A DNA stretch of 64,000 bases from Lamellibrachia satsuma (taxonomy: Eukaryota > Annelida > Polychaeta > Sabellida > Siboglinidae): NCBI GenBank assembly GCA_033239005.1, contig BSQZ01000101.1, positions 284,501 to 348,500 on the forward strand, read 5' to 3'. Below are positions 1 to 11,594 of the stretch, piece by piece. The notes under the pieces were generated by a model. It saw nothing but the letters and a program-made list of their open reading frames with translations, ran no database searches and had not been told where the DNA came from. Position 1 is the stretch's first letter; each line of letters starts with the position of its first letter. The position numbers and the translations under genes are program-made.

Positions 1-103
1 GGTGACAGACCATAACACGTTGAAACTACGAACGCCCATAATCGGAGCCCGCACATACGGATGTATTGATGCAGTTGACTTGACCGTCAATTACGCACAC
101 GAG
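1..103 (+). pseudogene. Fibrinogen-C-like gene, copy A, middle exon (3' part)
   Basis: Codons from base 2 to 103 read without a stop and end in CIDAVDLTVNYAHE. This is nearly identical to the end of the middle exon of the intact copy at 12,521-12,755, which ends CIDAVDLAVNYAHE. A GT follows at 104, but the donor (GTATTC) is weaker than the GTAAGT of the intact copy. The exon is cut by the window edge. The following intron and exons are homologous but rearranged and frameshifted, so this is read as the front of a decayed paralogue. Confidence 0.75.
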
Positions 104-1494
104 GTATTCAAACAAGATAACAAATATGTAATTTACAGCTGACAGCGTATGTTGTTTTGTCTGCGGACAGGCCAAATTTGAGACACTTCCAGGCGTAGGA
201 TTGCGGGGTAGTGTTTAAGTAGTTGCTGTGTATGGAACCTCGTGACTTGCCACCAAAATAATATTGGCAATGCAATTCTACAATGAGGTAGGCTGATAGT
301 AGGGACGGACCCTCAATGAACATGGGTCGAAACGTTTTAATGCGACTTCGAAGGTTTGGCAATTTCTTTCACTCCTCAATTTACTCAGCTCTACAAATAA
401 AAGCAGTGACGGACACACTTGAATCAGTACGTTTGTTGTCTTGTCATCCTTTGGATAGAACACTGGCCAACACACCTAAGGAGTCAGACGGTCAGGGATG
501 TATACCAATGGAGTGATTCCTGCTTAGTAAACTGGGTGTGTAATAACAACCTGGCTGAATACTTGCCATATAAGTCCAGTTGAGTCTGGAATGATCAGAT
601 TTGCCGGGGATGATGTGTAAAATGCACTGAAACGTCCTAAGGACTGGATTCTGCACTACATAAAAACTGACTTTTCTTTTTTATGCTACCGCAACTCCCA
701 CAAACGCCAAATCCTAAACACTACCGGGTACCCTTCTGTTGTAGAAAGTTAATAATTTTAATCGTAACCAAAAAGAATCTTTATACGATTAGACATTTTT
801 TACACTTGCGTTGCGATTGCCAACTTTCCACCAAAAAGGAATTATTCCGGCGGCACATCATCTACTGCAAATACACGTTGAGAGCCGTGCAAAGGTATAA
901 GATAATGTTGAGTTGTTGACACAACGTGAGACAGACTTTTTGTTCATTTTATAATGGGAATGCAGCAGTTAAAAAATCACGTAATGTAGCTTGGTTGGTT
1001 ACGCACCGGTAAAACGGTGCCTTCTTTTTATTATGATGTTATTTTGATTATGATGTTATTTTAAAGTTTGTTGTTACTGCATGCTACGTATAAATGTAAT
1101 ATTGGATATGGATTACCGTGTAGCTCTACGGAATAGTTTGGCATTTACTGACGTTATATTACAATATATAGACATTGACTAACATAGGCAAGATTCATAC
1201 CAAGATTCATGCGATATTTAGTTAATTAAGTTTTGCACACATAACTGGATTTACAACTTAGTTCCTACTGATGGTATTGTCGAAAGCGAACCTGTCTCGG
1301 ATGCTTCGTCAAACATTAGTAAGTATAAATATAGCATCGTTTTACTCAAAAAATGTTTAATCTTCAAAGACAGTTTCGCGCCTTCTATGTGTCTTTCATC
1401 ATAACGGTAGTTTTTGGTTGTGACTATTCTGGCGAACATTTTAATATTTAGTAAAACAATGGCTACAATTCCCATTTATTGTGTTCATTTTCAG
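104..1494 (+). other. Intron of decayed fibrinogen-like copy A
   Basis: No coding segment recognised. The first about 200 bases match the start of the intact copy's second intron (from 12,756), and the match stops where a tRNA-like element begins in that copy (near 12,991). The last about 300 bases (about 1,190-1,494) match the end of that intron (about 13,240-13,515), up to the CAG acceptor. A short hairpin (GCACCG, 6-base loop, CGGTGC, then a T-rich run) lies at about 1,003-1,030. Confidence 0.6.
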
Positions 1495-1627
1495 ATCCGC
1501 CTGAGCGGCGGAGAGAGTGACACTGGTATGGGTCAGTTCTGGGTGGAGTGGGACTTGCCGGCAGACAGGGACGTGGCCACATATTAGCCCAGGCGGGCCA
1601 CCGTTTTTGTCCGTGTGGCTGCGCTAA
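1495..1627 (+). pseudogene. Fibrinogen-C-like copy A, last exon with internal deletion
   Basis: After a CAG acceptor (1,492-1,494) the frame reads IRLSGGESDTGMGQFWVEWD and on to DVATY, then stops at 1,585-1,587. The intact copy has NRLSSGENGTGMGQFWVEWD at this place and continues for about 110 more codons. Here the middle is missing: bases 1,592-1,627 jump to the last dozen codons of the intact exon, ending at the equivalent of the normal stop. The internal deletion and stop mark it as non-functional. Confidence 0.75.
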
Positions 1628-1825
1628 ATACATGTTGCACACGCTAAGCGGATGCGACCATCTTTCTCTTTCAAAATACATGAATCACATAATTAAAAAC
1701 GATTTGTTTCAATGAACGCATGAGTAGCACCCATTTTTACAGCGTGGCGAGCTGTAGAGACAAGTGTTATATCGGAGCTTAGTTTTGTAATTTTATTTAT
1801 TTTATAATCTGGAAGGAAACAAAAT

Positions 1826-2160
1826 GTCGATGTGAGAACCTCGTTTGCTTCCAAACACACTTGCTGCCATACAAAAATACGGAATTTTGTTTGTCAAACG
1901 TTGGGGTGGTGCATTCCCATCATTGGACATTGGTTGTGGAGATATAGGATCACACGACGTGTGCATGATTGTCGCTGTGATGTCACCTGATGGTTATACA
2001 CAGGATCAGAATCATAATATACTTGATGTTCCTATTAGTAACAGCGATTGGCCTAATAAATCCTACAATGGCAAACTTATGACGGAAACCACCGTTTCTG
2101 TCCGTGTGGCTGCGCTGAACACAGTTACACAAGCTGAGCGGATGCGACCATCGTTCTCTT
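1826..2160 (+). pseudogene. Fibrinogen-C-like last exon, second partial copy
   Basis: This segment matches the back two-thirds of the intact last exon. Recognisable blocks are TSFASKHTCC, KYG, WGGAFPS, DVCMIVAVMSP, and SNSDWPNKS. They lie in two reading frames, so at least one frameshift is present near the start, and another occurs before the final VSVRVAALN block. It lies about 200 bases after the deleted copy at 1,495-1,627, so the two together look like a local duplication or unequal exchange within the family. Confidence 0.7.
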
Positions 2161-2409
2161 TAAAAATACATATGAAATATAGACCAGATTCGAATTGTTT
2201 TAGTCAACTTAAGGAGCCGGAATTCCATCTGCGCGAAGACTTGCAGATACTAATACTATGTAGGAGGCTTTTACTTACGTACTTTCTTTCTTACTAACGT
2301 ACTTACTCACTAACTTAATTAATTCATTCATTATCCTCTTTGCATCCTAGTTGGTGCATAAGGCTTTTATTGTGTGTGAAACTAAATTGAGCAACGTATA
2401 AAAAGGAAA

Positions 2410-2475
2410 CTGATATGGGTCAGTTCTGGATGGAGTGGGACCTGCCGGCAGGTAGCAAAGTGGCCACGACGAGAC
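2410..2475 (+). pseudogene. Short fibrinogen-like exon fragment
   Basis: About 60 bases around the codons for GQFWMEWDLPAG match the start of the family's last exon (GQFWVEWDLPAD in the intact copy). No continuation of the exon follows. It is a third exon scrap within 1 kb. Confidence 0.55.
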
Positions 2476-2844
2476 AAAGGTTCGATATATATAATATGTG
2501 CTGTGTTTGTTTATTTTATAAACGCAATATTCGATTATATGTTTCACGGTTGTTGCCTCTGACGAAACAATCAGTTGCAAAACACTGACCATAACCCAAA
2601 TATCATAAATACGTTACAGTGCTCATGCATTTTTCCAGACGATTTCATGGAAACGCATGCCAATCAACGTCTTAGATAGTTACATACATGTTTCTAATAT
2701 GAACTTTATTCCCAAAATACGGGACAGTTTCTAACAAGCCGCCCATGGTGTTACATCTGGTCATGTATTGCATATTTAATTTATCAACATCAACTTTCAA
2801 AGTGTTTCATTCTACATATACTGCTCTCATACAAGTACATTTAA

Positions 2845-3700
2845 CAAGATTTAACAAGACTGCCATCCGAAGCAAATGCCTACATGGTAAGTGGACAAGG
2901 AAGTCATTGGCTTATCGTGGTCCAACATTTTTTCACTTATGTGTAACCCGCCCTCCTGAAATACGTGTCAATCTTTTTTTTTTAACATATTTGCACTGTT
3001 AGCATTAAGACAATCTGTAGATAATATGTTCCATTAATTTATTTTCCTCTGTGAGAACGAGTACTTCCTGATTTCCAATCTACACTGATCCGTTACTAAT
3101 GTTACTTCATGTCCTCTAGTTCTACTATCTTTCTTGAGTGAGAAAAAAGTATTTATATCAATATTTTCATACCCATTCTATATATCAAGAGCTTCGATTT
3201 TATCTCATCTTAACATCTTTGTTTCTAGGGTTGTTAAACCACTTTCTCTTAAATGTTCTTCATAGTGATATCTAGCAGTTCTGGAATAATTTTAGGTGCT
3301 CTCCTATGTATTCGTTCAAGCGTAGCAATATCCTTCTTACGAAATGATCTCCAGGCTTGTGTAGAGTAAACGAGACCTAACTATTGGTTTATACAAAAGT
3401 ATAAGTAAATCGTTTTTTTTTATGTTTATCCCATTTTAATGACAAGTTGAAGATTCTTGCAAGTGGTACACTAATTTGTTCTACTTTTTCCATTATAGTT
3501 TTGGCGGAATTTCACCCACACTAGGTGATTTATTAGCCTTCATTGTTCTTACTTTCTTAACTACCATTTCTGGCGTTACAATTAATTGATCTAAATAGTC
3601 CGATTTAGTATTCTGAAATTCAGCATCTGGATTTGATAATGAACTAATGTCCTCTCTAGGAAACACTGAACTGAAGTAACCATTTAGGTATTCTGCCATT
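2845..3700 (-). mobile_element. LINE copy, 3' half (non-LTR retrotransposon)
   Basis: The minus strand at 3,493-3,699 encodes PEMVVKKVRTMKANKSPSVG and IPPKL, the reverse-transcriptase motif K-x-N-K-S-P-x-x-x-x-IPPKL. Downstream toward 2,845 lies non-coding sequence shared with copies at 5,655-6,500 and 42,790-43,300. The lowest end carries the family's 3' tail of repeated AAATCTTGTT-type units. It is 5'-truncated or rearranged and carries indels. The clade cannot be assigned here. Confidence 0.7.
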
Positions 3701-3759
3701 AAAAAACCTTGTGATATTATATTTCCAGCACTGCCTTCTTGTCCAACCTTGTCTCCATG

Positions 3760-3973
<214 letters not shown>

Positions 3974-4339
3974 TTCTTTGTTGCCCCTCCCTAGAAAAAT
4001 TCCTGCGGACGTCCCTGCTTGTCTCTTACCTTTTATTTACTCCTGACAAACTCTTGCTCTAATTTGTGAACGTTACTTGAGATTTTGTACTCATAGCGTC
4101 TATTAGATTGTCTAATTTCAGTCATAGCTGCACTGGGTGCCCCTTTATAATTTGTGTAGTCTTTGCCATTTCTGGTACGCCTATAAGTACCTAATGATTA
4201 ACTCTAAATAGGAACAAAGGTAAAAAATAGCGGCATTTACACTTCGTGAACAGAAAAGGATTTGATTTTCGGCGGCACTCAGTGACATATTGTTTGCCAT
4301 AGTGAATTTGAGAACTTCCCCATAAAATAAATGTTCAGT

Positions 4340-4960
4340 CGTTAGTGATCCCCTTTCAGAAATCCTAAATATGCCACTAGCTAACGGTCCCCTTAGTTCT
4401 GCCCTTGACCCATTACTTTTCCCTCTCTACATAACTCCACTTAACCCAGTTGTCCAAAGTCACAACTTGGATAACCACCTTTTTGTAGACGACGCACACA
4501 ATCTACATTGTTTTGGGTACAACATATGCTAATTGCAAACTATTCACAAAGCCTATTGTCCAATGGATGACCGAGAGCACGTGAACAAGCTCAATTCAGA
4601 TCAAAAAGATTATGTTGTTTTATAGTCAGTGCCACTTCTAACATGTCTGCACTAGCTCCCTATCCAATATTGTTTCATTTGCAAGGTCTGAACAATGACA
4701 TATCATGCATTTTATCTAAGCAACTGGCATATTTACATTCACTGCTCATTCCTGCAAGAGCTTAGGCAGCGTATGTCGTTAAATCCTAGAACAAACATAG
4801 GAACTTGGCTTTCTATGTTGCTGCGTCAACGCTTTTGAATTCACTCCCTGTTGACCTTACATCTGCACGGAATATAATAACATTTAGAGGTTACCTGAAT
4901 ACCGACCTGTCCTCGCCTATCCTCTTTAGCTCGTCAACCTTTTCATTCGAATGTTGAATG
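4340..4960 (+). mobile_element. CR1/L2-like LINE reverse-transcriptase remnant
   Basis: The plus strand at about 4,385-4,500 reads SSALDPLLFPLYITPLNP, then HNLDNHLFVDDAHNLH. This matches the RT block usually seen as GSVLGPLLFxLYxxPL followed by the YADD box, here F-V-D-D. Further weak RT-like sequence runs to about 4,870. Stops and frameshifts are frequent, so this is an old dead copy. Bases 4,000-4,340 hold nothing else recognisable. Confidence 0.6.
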
Positions 4961-5252
4961 CGTTATGTTGATTATTGATTTGAGAGTGCCTAGCCCGTTA
5001 GTTTTTACGCGCTGCCTAAACAAAGAAAGTCAACTGGGGTACGACGATTCCCGCTTTTCCACGAGCACTTTCCCGCTTTGTTAAATTTTGACAAATGTTA
5101 ACACACAAGACAGCATTTTATCACTCCTGTAATACTTGGCGAGATTGAGGCTTCGGAATATAAAGTGTGTAAGTAAGTAGGTAATATTCAAAATGTCCGC
5201 AACAATTCACGTTATGTTACTTCCTGCGCTAGACATTATATTTCGCCTGACA

Positions 5253-5385
5253 TATGCACCAGGTAGAAATATGCATTAAGTATGAATATGCACCAGGTAG
5301 AAATATGCACCAGGTAGAAATATGCAAAAGGTAGAAATACGCACCAGGTAGAAAGATGCACCCGGTAGAAACGTGCACCAGGTAC
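5253..5385. repeat. 17-bp minisatellite
   Basis: About eight copies of a 17-base unit (GCACCAGGTAGAAATAT with point changes). It ends close to a hAT-type MITE fragment that starts at 5,409. Bases 4,960-5,250 contain no recognised feature. Confidence 0.85.
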
Positions 5386-5408
5386 GCGTTTGACCATGAC
5401 ACCGCCAC

Positions 5409-5555
5409 TAAGGCCGGAACGATACACTACTTCACGTTACGATACGTATCGCGATACAGAGGTCCGGATACGATACATAACGCGATACAGACTGACTAAA
5501 ATGATATAGAAACAGTAAAACACACGTTTATTTATCATGTGGACAAGGCAAAGCT
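5409..5555. mobile_element. Truncated hAT-type MITE
   Basis: Starts with TAAGGCCGGAACGATACA, close to the terminal inverted repeat of the complete element at 44,478-44,647 (TAGGGCCGGAACGATACA). It also shares the inner CGATAC-rich section and the CACGTTTATTTAT / TGGACAAGGCAA stretch. The right inverted repeat is missing. Confidence 0.7.
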
Positions 5556-5654
5556 ACAGCAGACGTGACGTCGTCACTCACACGAGGTCCAAATTGCACG
5601 CGCACATTGAAAACAAATAATAGTGTAACGATTTTACATAGATTATAGTTAGAT

Positions 5655-6595
5655 ATACATGATTTAACAAGATTTAAGAAGATTTGCCGTCCAAGCCAAA
5701 GGCCCAGATGGCAAGTGGAGAAGGAAGCCATTGGCTTATCGAGAGTCCATCGGTGTTCGTCTGCGTGTAACCCGCCCTCCTGGTTATGTGTCCAACCTGT
5801 TTTTAAACATATTCACGCTGCTAGCGGTTATACAATCCGTGTATAATTTGTTCCATTCATTTACTGTCCTCTATGAGAAAAAGAGTACTTCCTGATATCA
5901 AATCTACACTGATCCTTTACTAACTTTACCTGATGTCCTCTAGTTCTGCTAACTTTCTTGAGAGCGAAAAACATATTTCTATCAATATTTTCATACCCAT
6001 TCAATATCTTAAAAACTTCAATCTGATCTCTTCTTAACCTCCTTGTCTCTAGAGTTGTTCAACCACATTATGTCAGGCGTTCTTCATAACTACGGTCTCT
6101 CAGTTCTGGAATAATTTTAGTTGCTCTTCTCTGTATGCGTTCAAGTGTATCTATATCCTTCCTACGATATAGTCTCCACGCTTGTTTATAGTATTATAAA
6201 TGAGATCTAACTATTGGTTTATACATAGGTATAATTAGCTTTTTATCCTTGTAAGATTTATTTCTTCTAATCAACCCAAGAATTTGATTACCCTTTGAAG
6301 CTCTAATACCACACTGCTTTTAGACTGTCATATCAGCGCTTATTGTAACTCCTACGTCCTTTTCTTTTACAGTAGTACCCAGAACATGATCTTCTATTTC
6401 ATAGTTTACATCCAAGTTCCCATGTCCTGTATGTAGACATTTACATTTCCCAAAATTGAACAACATCTACCATTTCTCAGACCATTTCACTAATCTGTCT
6501 AGATCGTTTTGTAAATATTGTTTATCACCTTTCTAAACACTTTTATGTCATCTGCAAATTGGAGTAAGTTACTTGTTATAGTGTCGTCCAAATCA

Positions 6596-6693
<98 letters not shown>

Positions 6694-7330
6694 GAATAAT
6701 AAATGTCGTAATACTGATCCTTGTGGTACCCCATTTAAAACTGATTTCCAGTTTGAAACTTCTCCATCTACTACAACACGCTGTCTTCTGTCAGTCAGCC
6801 ATTGTTCTATCCAGTCAATTAAGCCATCCCCAATACCATGGGATTTTTAATTTAAGTAGTAATCTTTGATGTGGCACTTTGTCAAAAGTATCTGAAAATC
6901 TAAGTAGATAATATCTACTGGCGATCCCACGTCAATCCACTTCGTGATTTCTTCCAAAAAGCATAACATATTTATTAACCACGACCTCGTTTTAGGATCC
7001 ATGTTGAGATGAATTTAGTAATTTATGTCTAAAAAGGAAGTCCACCATATGGTCTTAAATTAACATTTCTAATAATTTACAAATCACTGACGTTAAACTC
7101 ACTGGTCTGTAATTCTCGGACTTATTTTTCGAACCCTTTTTAAATAATTTTATGATGTTTGCTTCTTTCCATTCAAAAGGAACAACTCCCTCTTTTAATA
7201 ACAAGATGAACACTCTTGCAAGTGGTATACTGATTTGTTCTACTGTTTCCATTAGTAGTTTTGGAGGAATTCCATCCACTACCGGTAATTTATTATCTTT
7301 CATTGCTTTTATTTTCTTAGCAACCATTTA
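5655..7330 (-). mobile_element. LINE copy with RT domain, decayed
   Basis: Longest copy of the local LINE family. On the minus strand, 7,327-7,055 encodes [30 protein letters not shown] and ENYRPVSLTSVICKLLE, the standard early RT motifs. Bases about 6,850-6,700 encode the IDWIEQWLTDRRQRVVVDG region, and 6,598-6,530 the segment around the FADD catalytic box (reads LQFADDI). The non-coding 3' end runs to 5,655 and closes with AAATCTTGTTAAATC-like tail units. A (TA)n tract interrupts the RT at 6,600-6,691. Several stops are present. Confidence 0.8.
6600..6691. repeat. (TA)n tract inside LINE RT
   Basis: Pure TA repeat of about 46 units. Read on the minus strand it lies between the GSVLRPLLFL codons and the DLDDTITSNLLQFADD codons, that is within what is normally a short LIYINDL-type segment. 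Confidence 0.85.
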
Positions 7331-7463
7331 TGGAGTTACAATTAACGGTCCTAAATAGTCAGATTTAGCCACCTGAAACATGTGGGCTAGCACACAAAAT
7401 GGATCTCATGTTTAGCTACGGGTAAATTGCTACGAACTGTTTCACCGGAAACTGTTTTACTAG

Positions 7464-8100
7464 TGAAGTGTTGGCGAATTAAATTGGTAGGCAGGGAATA
7501 TGTTGACCAAGTAATAACTAATAATGTTTTGGCGGAACATGAAAAAGGACTCCTACTACACATAAAAAGCGTTTTGATCCGTTTCAAATTCACATTCCTA
7601 CTCTGTAAACGGAGTTTCTCTTAAGGTCACATAGATTGTTGTTATAAAACATTGAACACAATGTCACAATTAACACGGTTATAATACTTTTGCTCTCAAT
7701 CGAGATGAACCGGGTTCGAATCCTCTCGCTGCTGTATTGAATCTTGGCAAATTTGTTTCTCTCCACGTTGACGTAATTCGATCAACATTATTGATACTTT
7801 ATGCATTAATTAAAACGTGGCTTAATATTTCTCAAACTTGCAAATACAGCCGAGTGAGTTTGTGTTGGCATGAACAATTTGTCTACGATGATATATGATA
7901 AGATTCATTATATATTTATTTAATTAATATTTACATATTCAAGTGGATTTATAACATAGTTCCTACTAATGGTATGATTGTTGTAAAATAATCTTTCCTG
8001 GGTGTTTCCTCCAGCATTATTAAGCGTGATTGATGTAACATTTTGCTTAAAAGCTGTGTTTTCCGGAGAAAAAAAACAGTTTCTTGCCTTCAGTTTGTCT
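7464..8100 (+). repeat. Paralogous non-coding segment of the fibrinogen-like family
   Basis: Bases about 7,464-7,685 match 10,769-10,990. Bases about 7,700-8,100 match the intron of the intact fibrinogen-like gene (about 13,040-13,420), including a tRNA B-box-like GGGTTCGAATC. The homology stops before the last exon would begin, so this is a duplicated intron piece without coding exon. No gene is called in 7,330-8,690. Confidence 0.6.
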
Positions 8101-8694
8101 TCATTTCTCCAAACATTCCAGTCTGCTCAGCCGAGACTGGGGCTGGGATCATGGGATCATGGTGGAAATAATGATTGTTCTTGTTACTTTAGTAGCGATT
8201 AATCCGGTCAGTTTTGTCCGGGTAAATGACTAAAGATAGCCACAAGCAGTCAGGTTGTATTGTTGAGGCTTTGCCGTTCAACACAGAAAACCCAGGGCTG
8301 AGTATTGTAGGAGTATTTAATTTTTGTACAGCATGTTCACAGCGTGTGTAGCTTCATCGCTCAACATTGGCCTTGGGTGGAGTTACCCTGCTTTCTAGTA
8401 ACAGTGCCTTTGGCGGATAATACCCCTCACCTTTGATCTTTTTTATGTCATGTTTAAGATGCATTGTATTGTTTTAATCTTGTCTTTTGAACATTAATTG
8501 GTTAATTATTCGACTACAATTGCACTGATTTAATAGATGCCATGATATTTTATGAATGGCAATAAATTGCCCATTTACCACTTGCACATTGTTTCTGTTG
8601 CTGTGTACATCAAACTAGCTGCGGCCATTAAGACTGTACCTTCAGGAAATTACTTAATTGTAACTATTACCCGGCAGAATACATAAACAAGTAT

Positions 8695-8840
8695 AATTAT
8701 CATTTATGTGGTAATTTTGCTTATATATGGTAGTAACATATAACATGTATATCACAAGGGTGGCCATCGCAGTGCCATCACAGTTATACCGCAATAGTCA
8801 TGACACTATCGCAGCAGTATTGTAATAGTGACAACAGTGC
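8695..8840 (+). repeat. Duplicated non-coding segment (pair with 14,605-14,750)
   Basis: About 145 bases share long matches with 14,605-14,750, such as CATATAACATGTA and CAGTATTGTAATAG. No coding signal. Likely part of the duplication history of this region or an unnamed dispersed repeat. Confidence 0.6.
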
Positions 8841-8895
8841 ACGTGGACTATTCACAACCACGGTCAATGCAAACAATCTTTATAGAACATCGATA

Positions 8896-10770
8896 TTATG
8901 TATATGAAGACTTTGAGTTTGTTGTTGAGAGACTGAGTAGTTTTCCCAGTTTCACAGCCATAGAAAAGAAACTTTGGTGTTGAAAATGCGGATGCTGGTG
9001 TTTATTGATAGATGGGAAGAGAGCCACAGTGTCCAGTCTATGGCTACCAGAAAGAACAGTGGAGATAGCAATCAGCCCTGTCGTACTCCAGATGGCATGA
9101 CCAGTGAAACCTTCGATCATGTTCTTTATTACTGTAAAACAAATTGCAGGTAAGCAATTGTGCCTCGAGAGCTTCCACATAACTGTCCTATCTATACTAT
9201 CGACCACTTTTTCGAAGTCCACAAAGTTTATGTAACTAGCATACCCGTCTTCCACTCGGTTGGTATTTCCACTTTATCCCATATCTCATTTAGCAGACTG
9301 TATATTTGTGGTAGCACTAATATCAGCTTTTAAGACATGGGATGGGATATTGTCAATCCCAGGTGCTTTGCCTAGCTTCAGTTTTTTATGGCTCTCTTGA
9401 TCTCCTCTTTGGATATCCTACCATAATTAATGTTAAGATTTTCAGTTGCTTTCTCAATGTCTAGGGTTGAATCGCCTATTCACGATTTCTTGGAAATTGT
9501 TCTTTCCAGCGTTGCAGTTGCAGAGATTCCTTAGTGAGGAGGTTGTCTGTTTGTCCCTGAGAGGGCAACTAGTGTTCTTGTTCTTCCCTGCTTGCTGTCT
9601 GGTGGTCTTGTATAGGTATCTGGAGTAAGTTTGCTTTGCCGCGATCTCAGCCTCATTTGCTATTTCTTCGACGTATGTTTTTTGTCCCTCTTTTTCTTCT
9701 TTTTAACTGTTTTATTTCTTTCCTGGTATTCCTGCCGCAGTTGTTCTTTCCTTGTGTCATCTGCTTCCTTGTTGAGTTTCATTTTAGTCTCCCTCCTTGC
9801 CTCAGTAGGTTCCCATGTGTCATCCAGACCTGGGGCAGATACACCGTGTATCTGTATCTTTTGTATCTATATACATTTTTCGAAGTATCTGTATCTGTAT
9901 CTAGATACTTTTGTTCAAAATGGAATGTGTCTGTATCTGTATATAGATACAGTGACGATGTATCTGAATTTTCATATACTTTTCAGAAACATTTCAGGTA
10001 CAATGTATATCACACATTTTGCAGGAAATATTCCATTGGTGAATTGCAATTATATAGAGAAGCCAGTAATTACTCACAGTCTGGAGGCGTTCAAGAATGT
10101 TGATAATGGAATATTGCTTAATTGGTTATTATATAATTAGCAATTATATTTGTTTCATAATTTTAAAAGCAATTAGCGAAGCCACTTGGATCACTCAAAG
10201 TCATTCATATGGAAATCTTGAGCAGATCATGAAGCGACACATGTCAAACATCAAATGACATTATAGCAATTGAGTTTACTTTGATGCTTGCCATGTGAAT
10301 CATATAAAAGGTGAGCTGTTCATGTCAGTGTCAGTATTACTACTTGACACTAATCAAACCATCACTGTGATATTGACTTGCTACATTTATTTAACCATGG
10401 GTATCCTGGACCATTATGTCCTCCCAGCGAACACTGGTGGCAACTTTAAAGATAAGTGTAGAAATAACATAAAATATTAAATACATATTCAGTGTGATTT
10501 CCCTGACAGTGATCAAAGCGGGATCGAAATTGTGTTTGTATCTAGATACATTTGAATGTATCTGTATATGTATCTGTGACATTTCCAATGTATCTGTATC
10601 TTATCTAGATACATTGGTGATGTATCTGCCCCAGGTCTGGTGTCGTTTGCCATTTTTCACATTTCTTGGGCAACCTGTGCCAGTTTTCCTGACTGGTACA
10701 GTGTCCTCCTAACATTTCACTTGAGCTGTAGCAGGCTGTTCTCCCTTGGGCTTGTTTCAGCATTTCATCT
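8896..10770 (-). mobile_element. LINE copy split by a hAT element
   Basis: Minus strand. 10,770-10,640 and 9,824-9,440 encode a charged linker (pieces such as WEPTEARRETKMKLNKEADD). 9,420-9,330 encodes KLGKAPGIDNIPSHVLKADI, and 9,255-8,896 encodes ASYINFVDFEKVVDSIDRTV, an RT palm motif normally seen as DFEKAFDSIDR. The key F-x-D-x-x-K-A-F-D box is changed to VVDS and stops occur, so it is dead. A hAT-type element (9,825-10,639) is inserted in the linker. Confidence 0.75.
9825..10639. mobile_element. Non-autonomous hAT-type element, 815 bp
   Basis: Perfect 19-base terminal inverted repeats: CAGACCTGGGGCAGATACA at the left and its complement at the right end. The 8-base flanks are GTGTCATC (9,817-9,824) and GTGTCGTT (10,640-10,647), matching at six of eight positions, as expected for an aged hAT target duplication. 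Inner ends are rich in GTATCTGTATC-like subterminal repeats on both sides. No transposase frame is seen. Confidence 0.85.
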
Positions 10771-10990
10771 AGCCAAGTGTTGGCGAATTAAATGGGTAGG
10801 AATGTGTTGACATTAAGCAGTAACTAGTATGTTTTGGTGCAACACGAAAAAGGACGCCTGCTGAACATAAAAAGCTTTTTGATCCGTGTCAAATTCATAT
10901 TCCAACTCTGTAAGCGGAGGTCCTCTTAAGGTCACATACAGTGTCATTGTAAAACAGTGAATATAATGTCACCATTAATATGGTTATGTG
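10769..10990 (+). repeat. Duplicate of 7,464-7,685
   Basis: Shares GTGTTGGCGAATTAAAT, ACATAAAAAGC, TTTTTGATCCG and CTCTTAAGGTCACATA with the earlier segment. It lies upstream of the intact fibrinogen-like gene and could be part of an intron or 5' flank. Bases 10,990-11,314 hold no recognised feature. Confidence 0.6.
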
Positions 10991-11314
10991 CTTTGCCGAT
11001 GAGAATCATCTGTAGAGCACGTTATTGAAAGCTACATAAAGACAGAAAAGAAGGACACTTTAGATACATATTATGGAGGGCAACATTCAACTTCGGGTCA
11101 GTGCAATTTAATTATATTAAGAGGCTGATTCACTTAAGCGGCGCATTTTAATACATCGTGAATAGGGAGTGATTCCATCCCTACAAACATATTTGATTCT
11201 ATTAACAGACTGAGTCTGTTATCCGTGATTCTGCTAAGCGGAGTCCACTGTAGTACAACATTGATTAGTATTATTTTGCATTATGTGTTCACTTTGAAAT
11301 GTCTTTTATCACAG

Positions 11315-11393
11315 AGCTTCCCCTTGGTGTCTCCAGAACCCGTGCCGCTGGAAGCCGCAAACAGATCTTGGATGGTGCATCAAATGTGGCTAA
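11315..11393 (+). CDS. Fibrinogen-C-like protein, upstream exon
   Basis: An exon between a TTTTATCACAG acceptor and a GTGCGT donor at 11,394. An alternative acceptor two bases later would start it at 11,317. The frame reads GVSRTRAAGSRKQILDGASN and ends with two bases. These join exactly with the single base that opens the next exon to give ...NVANGAYWICVSPNC. The phase match and the sense of the joined protein support it. No signal-peptide exon was found upstream, so the 5' end of the gene is unknown. Confidence 0.6.
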
Positions 11394-11440
11394 GTGCGTA
11401 TGTCACTAATAATCACCGTCTGTGTGTAATTGTGTTGTTG

Positions 11441-11548
11441 TTATCGTCGTCGCCGTCGCCGTCGCCGTCGTCGTCGCGGTCGTCGCCGTCGTCGTCGCCG
11501 TCGTCGTCGCCGTCGCCATCGTCACCTTCGTCGTCGTCGTTGTCGTTG
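11441..11548. repeat. (GTC/GCC)n trinucleotide-type repeat
   Basis: GTCGTCGCC-type simple repeat in the first known intron of the fibrinogen-like gene. The Ser/Pro or Asp/Gly frames it produces are not treated as protein. Confidence 0.9.
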
Positions 11549-11594
11549 AGCGGAATTTCATTGGATCTGTGTAATTGTTGTATTGTTAACAATA

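Noticed and set aside
1003..1030. Hairpin followed by T-run, like a bacterial terminator
   Set aside because: This is an intron of an animal gene copy; the stem is only 6 bp and no such terminators are expected.
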